In this document: positions 40,755-50,218 of the stretch, one piece after another
How positions within the stretch are numbered: position 1 is the stretch's first letter
Layout: each line of letters opens with the position of its first letter
Source: Comamonas testosteroni TK102
GTDB taxonomy: Bacteria > Pseudomonadota > Gammaproteobacteria > Burkholderiales > Burkholderiaceae_C
Direction: 5' to 3'
DNA: 64,000 nucleotides
Assembly (NCBI RefSeq): GCF_000739375.1
Contig: NZ_CP006704.1
Span: 4,402,001 to 4,466,000, forward strand
Translations under genes and position numbers: made by a program
The notes under the pieces: model-generated
What the model was told of the DNA's origin: nothing
The model's database searches: none
Seen by the model: the letters and a program-made list of their open reading frames with translations, nothing else

Positions 40755-41138
40755 ATGACCACCGAACGCCTGACCAATCACCCCGAAGAAGCCGCCGTGC
40801 GCGTGCCGCTGGAGCTGTACATGCGCGGCCATGCCGAAGACAAGGCCGAGCATATGCGCGCAGCCTTCATGCCCACGGCCCGTCTGGAGTCCGTGCGCGA
40901 AGGCCCGCTGACCTCCTGGGACCTGGACTTCTACTGCCAGCGCTTCAAGAACACGCCCGCCGCCGACGAAGCCACGCGTCGCCGCGTCATCGACTCCCTG
41001 GACATCGTGGGCACGGCCGCCATGGCCAAGGTCACGCTCTACCATGGTGCCGTGACCTTCACCGACTACTTTGTGCTGCTCAAGACCGAGCAGGGCTGGA
41101 AGATCGCCAACAAGGCTTTCCACGCCCAGCCTCAATAA
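40755..41138 (+). CDS. NTF2-like / putative lumazine-binding small protein
   Basis: 127 residues from ATG 40755, preceded by AAGGAG at nine bases. The fold is the alpha-beta cone of the NTF2 superfamily: an N-terminal helix (VRVPLELYMRGH), then strands TARLESVREG, AKVTLYHGAVTFTDYF and GWKIANKAFH. It is closest to the PF12893 lumazine-binding-like subgroup, which has no proven activity. No catalytic residues can be assigned. The gene is divergent from the efflux operon and shares its upstream region, including the TTTACC array. A strong terminator follows. Confidence 0.82.
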   Translation: MTTERLTNHPEEAAVRVPLELYMRGHAEDKAEHMRAAFMPTARLESVREGPLTSWDLDFYCQRFKNTPAADEATRRRVIDSLDIVGTAAMAKVTLYHGAVTFTDYFVLLKTEQGWKIANKAFHAQPQ

Positions 41139-41156
41139 GGCTAAGCCACCTGCACC

Positions 41157-41188
41157 AAGCCCCTGGCCTCAGGCCCAGGGGCTTTTTT
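41157..41188 (+). terminator. Rho-independent terminator of the NTF2-like gene
   Basis: GCCCCTGG pairs with CCAGGGGC across a short loop, followed by six T residues. Confidence 0.88.
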
Positions 41189-41201
41189 ATTGATGCGCTG
41201 G

Positions 41202-41849
41202 TCAGCGAGTCAGCAGCCAGAGCGCGCCCAGAACGATGACAGCCCCCAGGCCCCAGGCCCAGACGGGGATGCCAGACGATTCGCGCGGCGGCGCCGAGGG
41301 TGTGGCGTCCAGCGGAGCGTAGCTGGTGGAGGCCGCGTCGTGCTCCCAGGAGCGTGTATCCGGCTCCTCTGCACTGCCTTCGTCTTCGGGCGGCTCGCTA
41401 GCGTGGCGCTGCTGCATCACGGCTTCGAAGCGCGCAAAGAAATCCTCGGCCATGCTCTTGGCAGCGCCGTCGATCAGGCGCTGGCCCAGTTGGGCAATCT
41501 TGCCGCCGACCTGGGCCTGCACCTCGTAGTGCAGCTCGCAGTGGCGTTCATCGGTGGGAGTCAGATCCACCTTGGCCTGGCCCTTGCCGAAGCCGGCCAC
41601 ACCGCCCTGTCCTTCAAAGGCAATCGTGTAGCTCTTGGGCGGCTGCACATCCGACAGCGTGACCCGGCCGTTGAACTTGGCCGATACCGGACCGATCTTC
41701 ACGGACATGATCACGGCATAGGAGCCATCGCCCGCATCCTCGAACTTCTCGCAGCCGGCCAGGCATTGCTGCAAGGTTTGCGGATCGTTGAGCGCCTCCC
41801 AGGCCTGCTGCTGGCTCACGGCAAGAGGGCGGCTGGCATGCATTTCCAT
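41202..41849 (-). CDS. coxG: CoxG-family SRPBCC protein
   Basis: 215 residues from ATG 41849, preceded by AAGGAG. The N-terminal 145 residues form the CoxG helix-grip domain (QAWEALNDPQTLQQCLAGCE, KFNGRVTLSDVQPPKSY, GQAKVDLTP). A Pro/Ser-rich linker leads to one C-terminal membrane helix (PVWAWGLGAVIVLGALWLL), which would anchor it to the inner membrane. CoxG is thought to recruit CO dehydrogenase to the membrane in Oligotropha; here the enzyme may not be a CO dehydrogenase. Last gene of the cluster, starting 14 bases after coxE. Confidence 0.88.
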   Translation of the reverse strand: MEMHASRPLAVSQQQAWEALNDPQTLQQCLAGCEKFEDAGDGSYAVIMSVKIGPVSAKFNGRVTLSDVQPPKSYTIAFEGQGGVAGFGKGQAKVDLTPTDERHCELHYEVQAQVGGKIAQLGQRLIDGAAKSMAEDFFARFEAVMQQRHASEPPEDEGSAEEPDTRSWEHDAASTSYAPLDATPSAPPRESSGIPVWAWGLGAVIVLGALWLLTR

Positions 41850-41862
41850 GGTGTTCTCCTTT

Positions 41863-43104
41863 TCAATCTCGGTGCGGCAGCTGCAGCAGCTTCGCCAGGT
41901 GGGCAGCCAGTTGCTGCAATGACTGCAGGTTGTGCACGGCCAGCATGGCATGGCTGTGACGATGCAGCACCTGCGCGCCTTTGGCCAGCGGGGCATACCC
42001 GTCAAAGCGCAACAAGGGGTTGAGCCAGACAATGCGCGCGCTGTGCCGTGCCAGCCACTGCAACTCCCGCTCCAGCAGCGCACTGTCGCCGGTATCCAGC
42101 CCGTCGCTGACCAGCAGCACCAGAGTGCGCCTGCCCACCAGATGGCGCGCCTGCTGCCGGTGCAGCTGTGCCAGGCATTCCCCCAGGCAGGTGCCGCCGC
42201 CGAAATCGTCGATGTCGCGATTGAGCTGGGCCAGCATGGCATCGGGGTCGCTGTGGGCAAAAGCCCGGTTCAGCTCCTGCAGGCTGGTTCCCATGCTGTA
42301 GACATGGCGACGCAGCTGCGGATAGCGCCGAGGGCTGGTGGCCTGGTGCAGAAATGCCAGCAACAGACGCACATAACGCTCCATGGAGCCCGACACATCG
42401 ACTAGCGCCAGCCAGGGCATGGGCAGCCGCTTGCGCCTGCGCCATTTGAGACTTGCCAGCTCGCCGCCCGTGGCTGCCGCAGCTTTCAGACTGGCGGGCC
42501 AGTGCACACGCAGCCCCGAGGCGCGCAGCTCGCTTCTGCGACTGCGATAGCTGGGCAGCGGCAAGCGGATATCGCGCGCCAGTTGCTGCACCAGGCGGTA
42601 CTCGCTGGCACTGAGCTGGTTGAAATCCGCATGCTGCAGCCTGTGCCGGTCGCTGGCCGACATGGCGGCATCCATCGCCAGTTCCTCGCTCGCGGGCTTT
42701 TGCTGTGCGGCACGAATCGCCGACAAGGCCTCCTGCACACGCGGCCTGTGACGCGGCCTGGCCGCCTCCGGCGAGCCCGGCAGCAACTGGCTCAGAAGCT
42801 GCCGGGCCACCTCGGGATTGCGAAAGTAGGCCGCGAACAGCTCGCGAAAGACCGCCAGGTCCTGTTCGCGTGAAACCAGCACGGCCTCCAGCGCGGCGGC
42901 CACGTCCTCGCGGTTCATCCCCACCAGCATCAGGCCTTGCTGGGCCAGTGCCAGGCGCTCGGCATCCACCGCCAGCCCTGCACGGCGCAGCGCGCGACCA
43001 AACCCCAGCAGATTGATGGGCAGTTTGCCGCTGCGCGCGTCCCCCCACCAGCTCGCGCTTGCGGGCCGCTCTGGCGACTGCGCTTGCAGCTCAGGCTGTG
43101 GCAT
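41863..43104 (-). CDS. coxE: CoxE-type VWA domain protein
   Basis: 413 residues from ATG 43104, overlapping the end of the MoxR ATPase gene by 14 bases, so translation is probably coupled. The von Willebrand A domain occupies the C-terminal half with a MIDAS metal site (LVDVSGSM) and a second segment LVLLVSDGLDTGD. The N-terminal half is helical and basic. CoxE works with the MoxR-type ATPase CoxD in maturing the copper/molybdenum site of form I enzymes. In form II clusters the pair is thought to play a comparable insertion or remodelling role. Confidence 0.88.
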   Translation of the reverse strand: MPQPELQAQSPERPASASWWGDARSGKLPINLLGFGRALRRAGLAVDAERLALAQQGLMLVGMNREDVAAALEAVLVSREQDLAVFRELFAAYFRNPEVARQLLSQLLPGSPEAARPRHRPRVQEALSAIRAAQQKPASEELAMDAAMSASDRHRLQHADFNQLSASEYRLVQQLARDIRLPLPSYRSRRSELRASGLRVHWPASLKAAAATGGELASLKWRRRKRLPMPWLALVDVSGSMERYVRLLLAFLHQATSPRRYPQLRRHVYSMGTSLQELNRAFAHSDPDAMLAQLNRDIDDFGGGTCLGECLAQLHRQQARHLVGRRTLVLLVSDGLDTGDSALLERELQWLARHSARIVWLNPLLRFDGYAPLAKGAQVLHRHSHAMLAVHNLQSLQQLAAHLAKLLQLPHRD

Positions 43105-44011
43105 CGGGCTCCAGCAATTGCTGCAGACGCTCTGGAGTGAGCGCCGCCACATCTTCGCGCTGCTTGAACAGAATGCCCGCCGTCTCGTGCACCAGCTCGG
43201 GGTCTATGACCAGCGTGTCTAGCGCCACCAGTGCCTTGGCCCACTCCACGCTTTCGGCAATGCCGGGCGTGCGCTCGAAGGCATCGGCAAACGGGCGGCT
43301 GCGCAGCCGGTCCACAAAACGGGCGATCTGTTCGGTCAACGCCGCCCCGGCTTCGGGCACCTTGGACTGGACAATGGCCAGCTCGCGCTCGCGTTCGGGG
43401 TAGTCCAGCCAGTGGTACAGACAGCGGCGCTTGACCGCATCATGCAGATCGCGCGTGCGATTGCTGGTAAGAATGGTCACGGGCGGCACCTGGGCACGGA
43501 CGACGCCGAGCTCGGGAATGCTGACCTGGTACTCGCCCAGATACTCGAGCAAAAATGCCTCGAAAGGCTCGTCGGCCCGGTCCACCTCGTCAATCAGCAG
43601 CACCGCGCCAGGCGCAGGTGCCTGCAGGGCCTGCAGCAAAGGGCGGCGTACCAGATAGCGAGGCTGATAGACCTCCTGCTCGACAGCTTCCAGTTCCGCC
43701 GCGCCACGCAGCTCGGCCGCGCGCAGGTGCAACAGCTGCGCGGCGTAATTCCATTCATACAGCGCTTCCCGCTGCTCCAGGCCGTCATAGCACTGCAGCC
43801 TGATCAGCTGCCGCGCCAGCACCTGGGACAGCGCCTGCGCCAGCGAGGTCTTGCCAACGCCCGGCTCGCCCTCCAGCAGCAGGGGCCGCTGAAGCCTGAG
43901 CGCCAGAAACACGGCCGTGGCCAGACGCCGGTCCGCAAAATAGCCTACCTCCTGCAAGGCGGCGAGCAGCCCATCCACCGACTGCAGAGCGCTTTTCACT
44001 TCAGTATTCAT
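43091..44011 (-). CDS. coxD: MoxR-family AAA+ ATPase (CoxD-like)
   Basis: 306 residues. Walker A GEPGVGKTS lies near residue 45, Walker B AVLLIDEVDRAD near 140, sensor 1 TSNRTRDLHD near 190, and a lid domain follows. MoxR ATPases partner with VWA proteins to remodel metalloenzymes; here the VWA partner (coxE) overlaps the stop. The ATG (44011) lies at the edge of a dispersed repeat element. A 179-base gap containing that repeat separates it from coxM, so it may have its own promoter. Confidence 0.9.
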   Translation of the reverse strand: MNTEVKSALQSVDGLLAALQEVGYFADRRLATAVFLALRLQRPLLLEGEPGVGKTSLAQALSQVLARQLIRLQCYDGLEQREALYEWNYAAQLLHLRAAELRGAAELEAVEQEVYQPRYLVRRPLLQALQAPAPGAVLLIDEVDRADEPFEAFLLEYLGEYQVSIPELGVVRAQVPPVTILTSNRTRDLHDAVKRRCLYHWLDYPERERELAIVQSKVPEAGAALTEQIARFVDRLRSRPFADAFERTPGIAESVEWAKALVALDTLVIDPELVHETAGILFKQREDVAALTPERLQQLLEPDATA

Positions 44012-44062
44012 AGCTGCTTGCGCTTTACTGATAAGGGATTAAGCCACTTTTCATTCAAAAAT
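44007..44062 (+). repeat. Dispersed intergenic repeat, copy overlapping the coxD start
   Basis: Begins ATTCATAGCTGCTTGCGC and continues to AAGGGATTAAGCC and TTTTCATTC, the same order of blocks as the copy at 63474. The CAT in TTCATAGC is the minus-strand ATG of coxD. Confidence 0.65.
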
Positions 44063-44190
44063 CACATCCTATGACAGTCACACTGCCGCAAGGAGACGGC
44101 AAGCAAACGCCCCGGCCGACCGCCCACTCGCCCCACCCGTGGCGAGGCTGCCCTCCGCCCAGGCAGGAGCAGCCACTCAGACAGAGCCGC

Positions 44191-44976
44191 TCAGGGAGAG
44201 AGCAGTTGATCCACCGCCCGCTGCGTCAGGACGCTGATCAGCTGCGCCCGGTAGCGCGCACTCGCGTGCAGATCGCTGTTGAGCTCGCTGTCGTCAATAG
44301 GCACCGCAGCCGCCGCAGCCGCCGTGAGACTCTGGTTGAGCGCCGCTTCCAGGCCTGCGTGGCGGAAGACCGATAGTCCCGCACCGGTCACGGCCACGCG
44401 CACGCCCTGCGCCGTCTGCGCCACAAACACGCCCACCAGGGCAAAGCGCGACGCGGGCTGCTTGAACTTGATATAGGCAGCCTTTCTGGGCACGGGAAAG
44501 CGCACCGCCTTGATCAGTTCCCCCTCTTCCAGTGCCGTGGTGTACATGCCCTGGAAGAAGTCGTCTGCCGCAATCTCGCGCCGACTGGTGACCACGACAG
44601 CACCCAGACCCAGCACCGCACTGGGATAGCAGGCCGCAGGGTCGTTATTGGCCAGCGAGCCGCCCATCGTGCCGCGCGCTCGAACCTGGCGGTCGCCAAT
44701 ACCGCCGGCCAACTCGGCCAGCGCAGGAATGGCTGCCTGGACCTCGCGGCAGGCGGCGACATCGGCATGACGCGTCATGGCGCCGATCTCGACCTGATCG
44801 CCGCCGACGCGGATTCCCGCCAGGCCATCGACCTGGTTGAGATCCACAATCGCGCCGGGCTGGGCCAGGCGCAGCTTCATGGAAGGAATCAGGCTCTGGC
44901 CGCCGGCCAGAAACTGACCGCTGGCAGCGCTCACCTCATCCAGCGTCCGGGGGGTGGAGTAGCTGAAGGCATACAT
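44191..44976 (-). CDS. coxM: Molybdenum hydroxylase FAD-binding (medium) subunit, CoxM type
   Basis: 261 residues of the xanthine dehydrogenase FAD family. FAD-binding motifs are [17 protein letters not shown] near residue 25 and [17 protein letters not shown] near residue 105. It carries electrons from the iron-sulfur subunit to the acceptor via FAD. It is about 25 residues shorter than typical CoxM at the N-terminus and start, yet both motifs are intact. It starts 34 bases after the large-subunit stop and belongs to the coxS-coxL-coxM operon. Confidence 0.92.
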   Translation of the reverse strand: MYAFSYSTPRTLDEVSAASGQFLAGGQSLIPSMKLRLAQPGAIVDLNQVDGLAGIRVGGDQVEIGAMTRHADVAACREVQAAIPALAELAGGIGDRQVRARGTMGGSLANNDPAACYPSAVLGLGAVVVTSRREIAADDFFQGMYTTALEEGELIKAVRFPVPRKAAYIKFKQPASRFALVGVFVAQTAQGVRVAVTGAGLSVFRHAGLEAALNQSLTAAAAAAVPIDDSELNSDLHASARYRAQLISVLTQRAVDQLLSP

Positions 44977-45010
44977 ATGTGTTGTCCTCTCTTCCTCTCA
45001 GTCGGGTGCC

Positions 45011-47398
45011 TCAGGGGCGTGCAGCATCGATGGCCTCCCACACCCGATGTGGGCTGGCAGGCATGTCCAGGTCCTTGACGCCCAGGGAATGCAGGGCATC
45101 GAGCACGGCATTGATGACGGCGGGCGGCGAGCCTATGGCCCCGGCCTCGCCGCAGCCCTTGGTGCCCAGCGGGTTGTGAGTGCAGGGCGTGCAGACCGTG
45201 CCCAGCTTGAAGTCGGGCAGATCGTCGGCGCGGGGCATGGCGTAGTCCATGAAGCTGCCGGTCAGCAACTGACCCGAGTCACGGTCGTAGACGCAGTTCT
45301 CCAGCAGCGCCTGACCTATCCCCTGGGCCAGTCCGCCATGAACCTGACCCTCCACGATCATGGGGTTGATGATGGTGCCGAAATCGTCCACGGCACTGAA
45401 GCGGTCGACGCGCACCACGCCCGTGGCAGGGTCCACCTCGACCTCGCAGATATAGGTGCCGGCCGGGAAGGTGAAGTTGGTGGGGTCGTAGAAAGCAGTC
45501 TCGTCCAGCCCCGGCTCCAGCTTGTCCAGTGGATAGTTGTGCGGCACATAGGCCGTCAGCGCAATCTGGGCAAACGGCAGCTTTCTGTCGGTGCCGCGCA
45601 CCGTGAACTCGCCTCCCGCGAAATCGATGTCGGCATCGCTGGCCTCCATCAGGTGGGCGGCGATCTTCTTGGCCTTGGCCTCGATCTTGTCCAGCGCCTT
45701 CATGATGGCAGCGCCACCCACGCTGATGGAGCGCGAGCCATAGGTTCCCATGCCAAAGGGCACGCGACCCGTATCGCCATGGACGATCTCGACATGCTCG
45801 ACGGCAATGCCCAGCCGCGCCGCCACCACCTGGGCAAAAGTCGTCTCATGCCCCTGGCCATGACTGTGCGAGCCCGTGAACACCGTCACGCTGCCCGTGG
45901 GGTGGACGCGCACCTCGCCGCACTCGAACAGACCGGCACGTGCGCCCAGCGCCCCGGCAATATTGCTGGGCGCCAGACCGCAGGCTTCGATGTAGCTGCT
46001 GTAGCCCAGGCCGCGCTTGAGGCCTCTGGCCTCGCTGGCGGCGCGCCGCGCCGCAAAGCCCGCCACATCGGCCAGTTGCTCGGCCTGATCCATGCAAGCC
46101 TGGTAGTCGCCGATGTCGTACTGCAGCGCCACGGGCGTCTGATAGGGAAAGCTGGTGATGAAGTTGCGACGCCTGATCTCGGCCTGGGACAGATTCATTT
46201 CCCAGGCACAGCGGCTGACCAGGCGCTCGAGCAGGTACGTGGCCTCGGGACGGCCAGCGCCCCGGTAGGCATCCACGGGGGAAGTGTTGGTGAACCAGGC
46301 ATCGACCTCGATATGGATTTGCGGCGTGGTGTACTGGCCCGCCAGCAAGGTGGCATAAAGGATGGTGGGCACCGCGCTGGCGAAAGTGGACAGGTAGGCG
46401 CCCAGATTCGCGTCGGTGTGCACACGCATGGCGAGGAACTTACCATCGGCATCCATGGCCATCTCGGCATGGCTGACATGGTCGCGGCCATGCGCATCGG
46501 TCAGAAAGGACTCGCTGCGATCGGCCGTCCACTTGATATTGCGGTTGAGCTTCTTGGCAGCCCAGGTCAGGCAGACATCCTCGGCATACAGAAATATCTT
46601 GGAGCCAAAGCCGCCGCCCACATCGGGCGCAATCACGCGCACCTTGCTCTCTGGCAGGCCCATGACGAAGGCCGTCATCAGCAGCCGCTCCACGTGCGGG
46701 TTCTGGTTGGCCACGTACAGCGTGTACTCGTCCATGGCGCGGTTGTAGCTGCCTATGGCCACGCGCGGCTCCATGGCATTGGGTATCAGGCGGTTGTTGA
46801 CCAGGTCCAGACGGGTCACATGGGCGGCGCCGGCAAACACCGCATCCACTGCCGCCTTGTCGCCAATCGCCCACTGGTAGCAACGGTTGTCGGGAGCGAT
46901 ATCGTGGACCACGGCACCGGGCTTTTTGCCGCCCGCCGCGTCGGCCACGTTCACGACTGCTGGCAGCACCGCGTAATCGACCTCCACCAGCTCGGCCGCA
47001 TCACGCGCCTGCTGCAGGGTCTCGGCGACCACCATGGCCACCTGGTCGCCCACATAGCGCACGGTATCGAGGGCCAGTATCGGGTGCGGCGGCTCCTTCA
47101 TGGGCTCGCCATTGGTGCTGGTGATCAGCCAGCCGCAGGGCAGGCCGTTGATGCCGGCGGCCGCCACATCGGCACCCGTGAGCACCTCGACCACGCCTGG
47201 TGCCGCCTTGGCGGCATCCACGTTGACGCTGCGCAGCCTCGCATGGGCATGGGGCGAGCGCACAAACACCGCATAGGCCTGTGCGCCCAGCGTGATGTCG
47301 TCCGTGTACTGGCCAGCGCCGGTCAGAAAGCGATCATCCTCGCGGCGCAGGACGGCTTCGCCGATATGCGGCAGCTTGGAAAAGTCAGATGCACCCAT
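45011..47398 (-). CDS. coxL: Molybdenum hydroxylase large subunit, form II CoxL
   Basis: 795 residues holding the molybdopterin cytosine dinucleotide cofactor. The N-terminus has [15 protein letters not shown]. The cofactor region includes [18 protein letters not shown] and [16 protein letters not shown], and the C-terminus [17 protein letters not shown] with the catalytic Glu. The active-site loop reads AYRGAGR, the form II signature, not the AYxCSFR of genuine copper-molybdenum CO dehydrogenases, so the cysteine that binds copper is absent. The substrate may be an aldehyde, heterocycle or aromatic compound. Second gene of the operon. Confidence 0.94.
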   Translation of the reverse strand: MGASDFSKLPHIGEAVLRREDDRFLTGAGQYTDDITLGAQAYAVFVRSPHAHARLRSVNVDAAKAAPGVVEVLTGADVAAAGINGLPCGWLITSTNGEPMKEPPHPILALDTVRYVGDQVAMVVAETLQQARDAAELVEVDYAVLPAVVNVADAAGGKKPGAVVHDIAPDNRCYQWAIGDKAAVDAVFAGAAHVTRLDLVNNRLIPNAMEPRVAIGSYNRAMDEYTLYVANQNPHVERLLMTAFVMGLPESKVRVIAPDVGGGFGSKIFLYAEDVCLTWAAKKLNRNIKWTADRSESFLTDAHGRDHVSHAEMAMDADGKFLAMRVHTDANLGAYLSTFASAVPTILYATLLAGQYTTPQIHIEVDAWFTNTSPVDAYRGAGRPEATYLLERLVSRCAWEMNLSQAEIRRRNFITSFPYQTPVALQYDIGDYQACMDQAEQLADVAGFAARRAASEARGLKRGLGYSSYIEACGLAPSNIAGALGARAGLFECGEVRVHPTGSVTVFTGSHSHGQGHETTFAQVVAARLGIAVEHVEIVHGDTGRVPFGMGTYGSRSISVGGAAIMKALDKIEAKAKKIAAHLMEASDADIDFAGGEFTVRGTDRKLPFAQIALTAYVPHNYPLDKLEPGLDETAFYDPTNFTFPAGTYICEVEVDPATGVVRVDRFSAVDDFGTIINPMIVEGQVHGGLAQGIGQALLENCVYDRDSGQLLTGSFMDYAMPRADDLPDFKLGTVCTPCTHNPLGTKGCGEAGAIGSPPAVINAVLDALHSLGVKDLDMPASPHRVWEAIDAARP

Positions 47399-47431
47399 GG
47401 TGTGTCTCCTCTTCTAGTTGTGATGCGCCGC

Positions 47432-47902
<471 letters not shown>

Positions 47903-47960
47903 CGTGATGCCTCCTGCCTATATCCGAAGAATTGGGTAACAAAGCACAACCACACTCTCT

Positions 47961-47981
47961 ATGGTGGGCAGTTACCACCAT
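47961..47981. promoter_or_regulatory. Inverted repeat in the coxS/regulator divergent gap, possible operator
   Basis: ATGGTGG-N7-CCACCAT is a perfect 7-bp inverted repeat in the middle of the divergent promoter region. A looser GGTAAC...GTTACC pair (47935-47940 and 47970-47975 region) overlaps it. A factor-binding site is a reasonable reading; the binder is unknown. Confidence 0.4.
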
Positions 47982-48060
47982 GCAAGGCGCTAGGGTTGAC
48001 CCCCAGGCCAGGCGAAACACGCGCAGATATTCTCAAAATGAAACACTGTCCGGAGTCCTC

Positions 48061-49233
48061 ATGTCGCCCGCCAGCCTCGCCACATCCACGCAAGCCGCAG
48101 CCCATCCAGGTGCACGCCATTCCCTGCTTGCCCAGGCCAGGCAGCAGTTGCTGGCGATGGACTCATCCCATGCGCTGGTACCGTCTGGTCTTGCCCCCTG
48201 GCTCTGGCGCTCTTGGCAGCGCTGCGTGGCGCAGGGCCGTCATCCCGCTCAAACAGTGGAGTTCGAGGCCGTCGGACCTCACGCGCTGCGCCACGCCCAG
48301 GACAAGCACCAGCTGCTGCTGCAGGCCGCACGTCCGGTCATGACGCAACTGGTCGCGGCCGTGGGCGCCATGCGCTACTTCTGTCTGCTGACCGATGCCC
48401 AGGGACTGGCCCTGGAAGTTCAAGGCCCCGTGGACCACAGCGATCTGCGCGCGCTGGCCGTGGGCCGTGTCGGTGTGGATCTGTCCGAGCGCGGCGTGGG
48501 CACCTCGGCCATAGGCGCGACACTGGCCGAACTCAGCCCGGTATGGCTGCACAGGCAGGAGCATTTTTTCGACGATCTGCGCGACTACAGCTGCGCAGGC
48601 GCACCGGTATTCGGCCCTCAGGGCGAATGCCTGGGCATGCTGGACATCACCGGCATTGATGTCCCCGAGCGCCCCGAGCTGCTGCTGCTGGCGCTGCGCT
48701 GCGCACGCGCCATCGAAGATCGATTGCTGCGGGCCCTGCCTCACACCCTGCTGCTGCGCGTGAACTGGCCCGGCGGGCCGCTGGGCCAGGAGGGCGAAGG
48801 CCTGATGGTGTTTGATGCCGAAGGCCGATTGCTGGGCAGCAATACCGTGGCCAGGCAACTGGTGCCACGTCCTCTGCAAGCCCCCGGGGAGGACTCGCTC
48901 ATTCAGAGCCATGAGCTGCTGGCCCTGCCCTGGAGCCATCTGATCGAGCATGCGCGCCAGAGGCCCGAGGCGCCAATGCAACTGCCGCTGTGGTCCGGTC
49001 TGCGCCTGCTGGCGCTGGCACAGGCCGGCCCCTTGCTGCGCGCTCCCGTCATGACGGGCTCCGGCGCAGCCAGCCGGGGATTGCCTGCCAATGCCATGGC
49101 CACGCCGCTGCGCACCAGCGAGTTGCTGCTGATTCAGCAGGCCATGCAGGAGGCGCACGGAAATGTAAGCGTGGCAGCCCGCAACCTGGGATTGAGCCGG
49201 GCCACACTCTACCGTCGACTCGCCAGCAAATAA
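48061..49233 (+). CDS. AcoR-like transcriptional regulator without the AAA+ domain
   Basis: 390 residues from ATG 48061, preceded by GGAG at five bases. The N-terminal half is the GAF-type sensor of acetoin/aromatic activators (WQRCVAQGRHP, DLSERGVGTSAIGATLAE, CAGAPVFGPQGECLGMLDITG). The C-terminus is a Fis-type helix-turn-helix (AMQEAHGNVSVAARNLGLSRATLYRRL). The sigma-54-interacting AAA+ domain that normally sits between (GESGTGKE, GAFTGA) is missing. It should bind DNA but cannot open sigma-54 promoters itself. Divergent from coxS, so it probably regulates that operon. Confidence 0.87.
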   Translation: MSPASLATSTQAAAHPGARHSLLAQARQQLLAMDSSHALVPSGLAPWLWRSWQRCVAQGRHPAQTVEFEAVGPHALRHAQDKHQLLLQAARPVMTQLVAAVGAMRYFCLLTDAQGLALEVQGPVDHSDLRALAVGRVGVDLSERGVGTSAIGATLAELSPVWLHRQEHFFDDLRDYSCAGAPVFGPQGECLGMLDITGIDVPERPELLLLALRCARAIEDRLLRALPHTLLLRVNWPGGPLGQEGEGLMVFDAEGRLLGSNTVARQLVPRPLQAPGEDSLIQSHELLALPWSHLIEHARQRPEAPMQLPLWSGLRLLALAQAGPLLRAPVMTGSGAASRGLPANAMATPLRTSELLLIQQAMQEAHGNVSVAARNLGLSRATLYRRLASK

Positions 49234-49578
49234 GAGGTCTTGAACCGGATTCAGGGCAGTTTTACTCTCTCCGGATTTGCCCTAGTTTCAGCACACAGCC
49301 CCCTCCACGACAGCAGGCGCACACTAGCATCAAAGCCCATTAATAACCAAAAATACCTCAATAAAACAATCACCTAAGCGTTACCAGTCATGCGCTTCCA
49401 GCTATCGTCCGCATAGCAGACACAACTGACGCTCGGGCGCCACATTTGCCTGCGTATTTGTAAAAAACACCATACCTGCGTCCGTAGAATCTCCAGTTCG
49501 GTTCAAAAACTCAGATCGCCCTAAGGCTTACCAGCCCCAACAGCGCGACGCATACACGGCCTACTTTTTGGAGACACC
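49234..49578. other. 345-base intergenic region before the TRAP permease genes
   Basis: I see no gene, terminator or convincing promoter here. A TAGAAT near 49486 could be a -10 box for the TRAP genes but lacks a clear -35. The region is less GC-rich than the genes on either side. Confidence 0.4.
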
Positions 49579-50199
49579 ATGCAGGCTTTACTTGCCCTGT
49601 CCAGGGCTATCGACAGGCTCAACGCCTTTGTCGGCAAATATTCAATCTGGCTGATATTTGCCGCCACCTTCATCAGCGCCGCCAACGCCATTGTTCGCAA
49701 GGCCTTCGACACCAGCTCCAATGCCTTTCTGGAAGTCCAGTGGTATCTGTTCGCATGGTCCTTTCTGATTGCGGCGGGCTACACCCTGCTGCACCGCGAG
49801 CATGTGCGCATCGATGTGATCAACAGCCGTCTGTCCAAAAAGGCCCAGGTCTGGATCGACATCATCGGCTTTGCCTTCTTTCTCACGCCTCTATGCCTGA
49901 CCATTCTGTGGCTGAGCATGCCGGTGGTGATTCAGATGTACCAGTCCGGCGAGGTGTCGGGCAACCCCGGCGGACTGATCCGCTGGCCTGTGTGGACAGC
50001 GATTCCTGTGGGCATCACCTTGCTGCTGCTGCAGGGCATCTCCGAGCTGATCAAGCGCATTGCCTTCCTGACCGGTGACGGCCCCGACCCCATGGGCAAG
50101 CTCAGCGACAAGAGCGCCGAGGAAGAGCTGGCCGAGGCCCTGCGTGCCGAAGCCGATCGCAAGCAGGCTGAGGCGCTGGCCGCCCAGGCCAAGGCATAA
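49579..50199 (+). CDS. TRAP transporter small permease (DctQ type)
   Basis: 206 residues with four membrane helices (about 18-38, 55-75, 95-118, 140-160). The conserved LEVQWYLFAWSFLIAAGY and HREHVRIDVI motifs define the DctQ family. A charged, Ala/Glu-rich C-terminal tail (EEELAEALRAEADRKQAEAL) is longer than in classical DctQ and probably forms a cytoplasmic helix. It pairs with the large permease 19 bases downstream to import an organic acid driven by sodium. The tail resembles TRAP systems of the mannitol/chloroaromatic or keto-acid group. Confidence 0.9.
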   Translation: MQALLALSRAIDRLNAFVGKYSIWLIFAATFISAANAIVRKAFDTSSNAFLEVQWYLFAWSFLIAAGYTLLHREHVRIDVINSRLSKKAQVWIDIIGFAFFLTPLCLTILWLSMPVVIQMYQSGEVSGNPGGLIRWPVWTAIPVGITLLLLQGISELIKRIAFLTGDGPDPMGKLSDKSAEEELAEALRAEADRKQAEALAAQAKA

Positions 50200-50218
50200 C
50201 GGTAGCGGGAGACAATCA

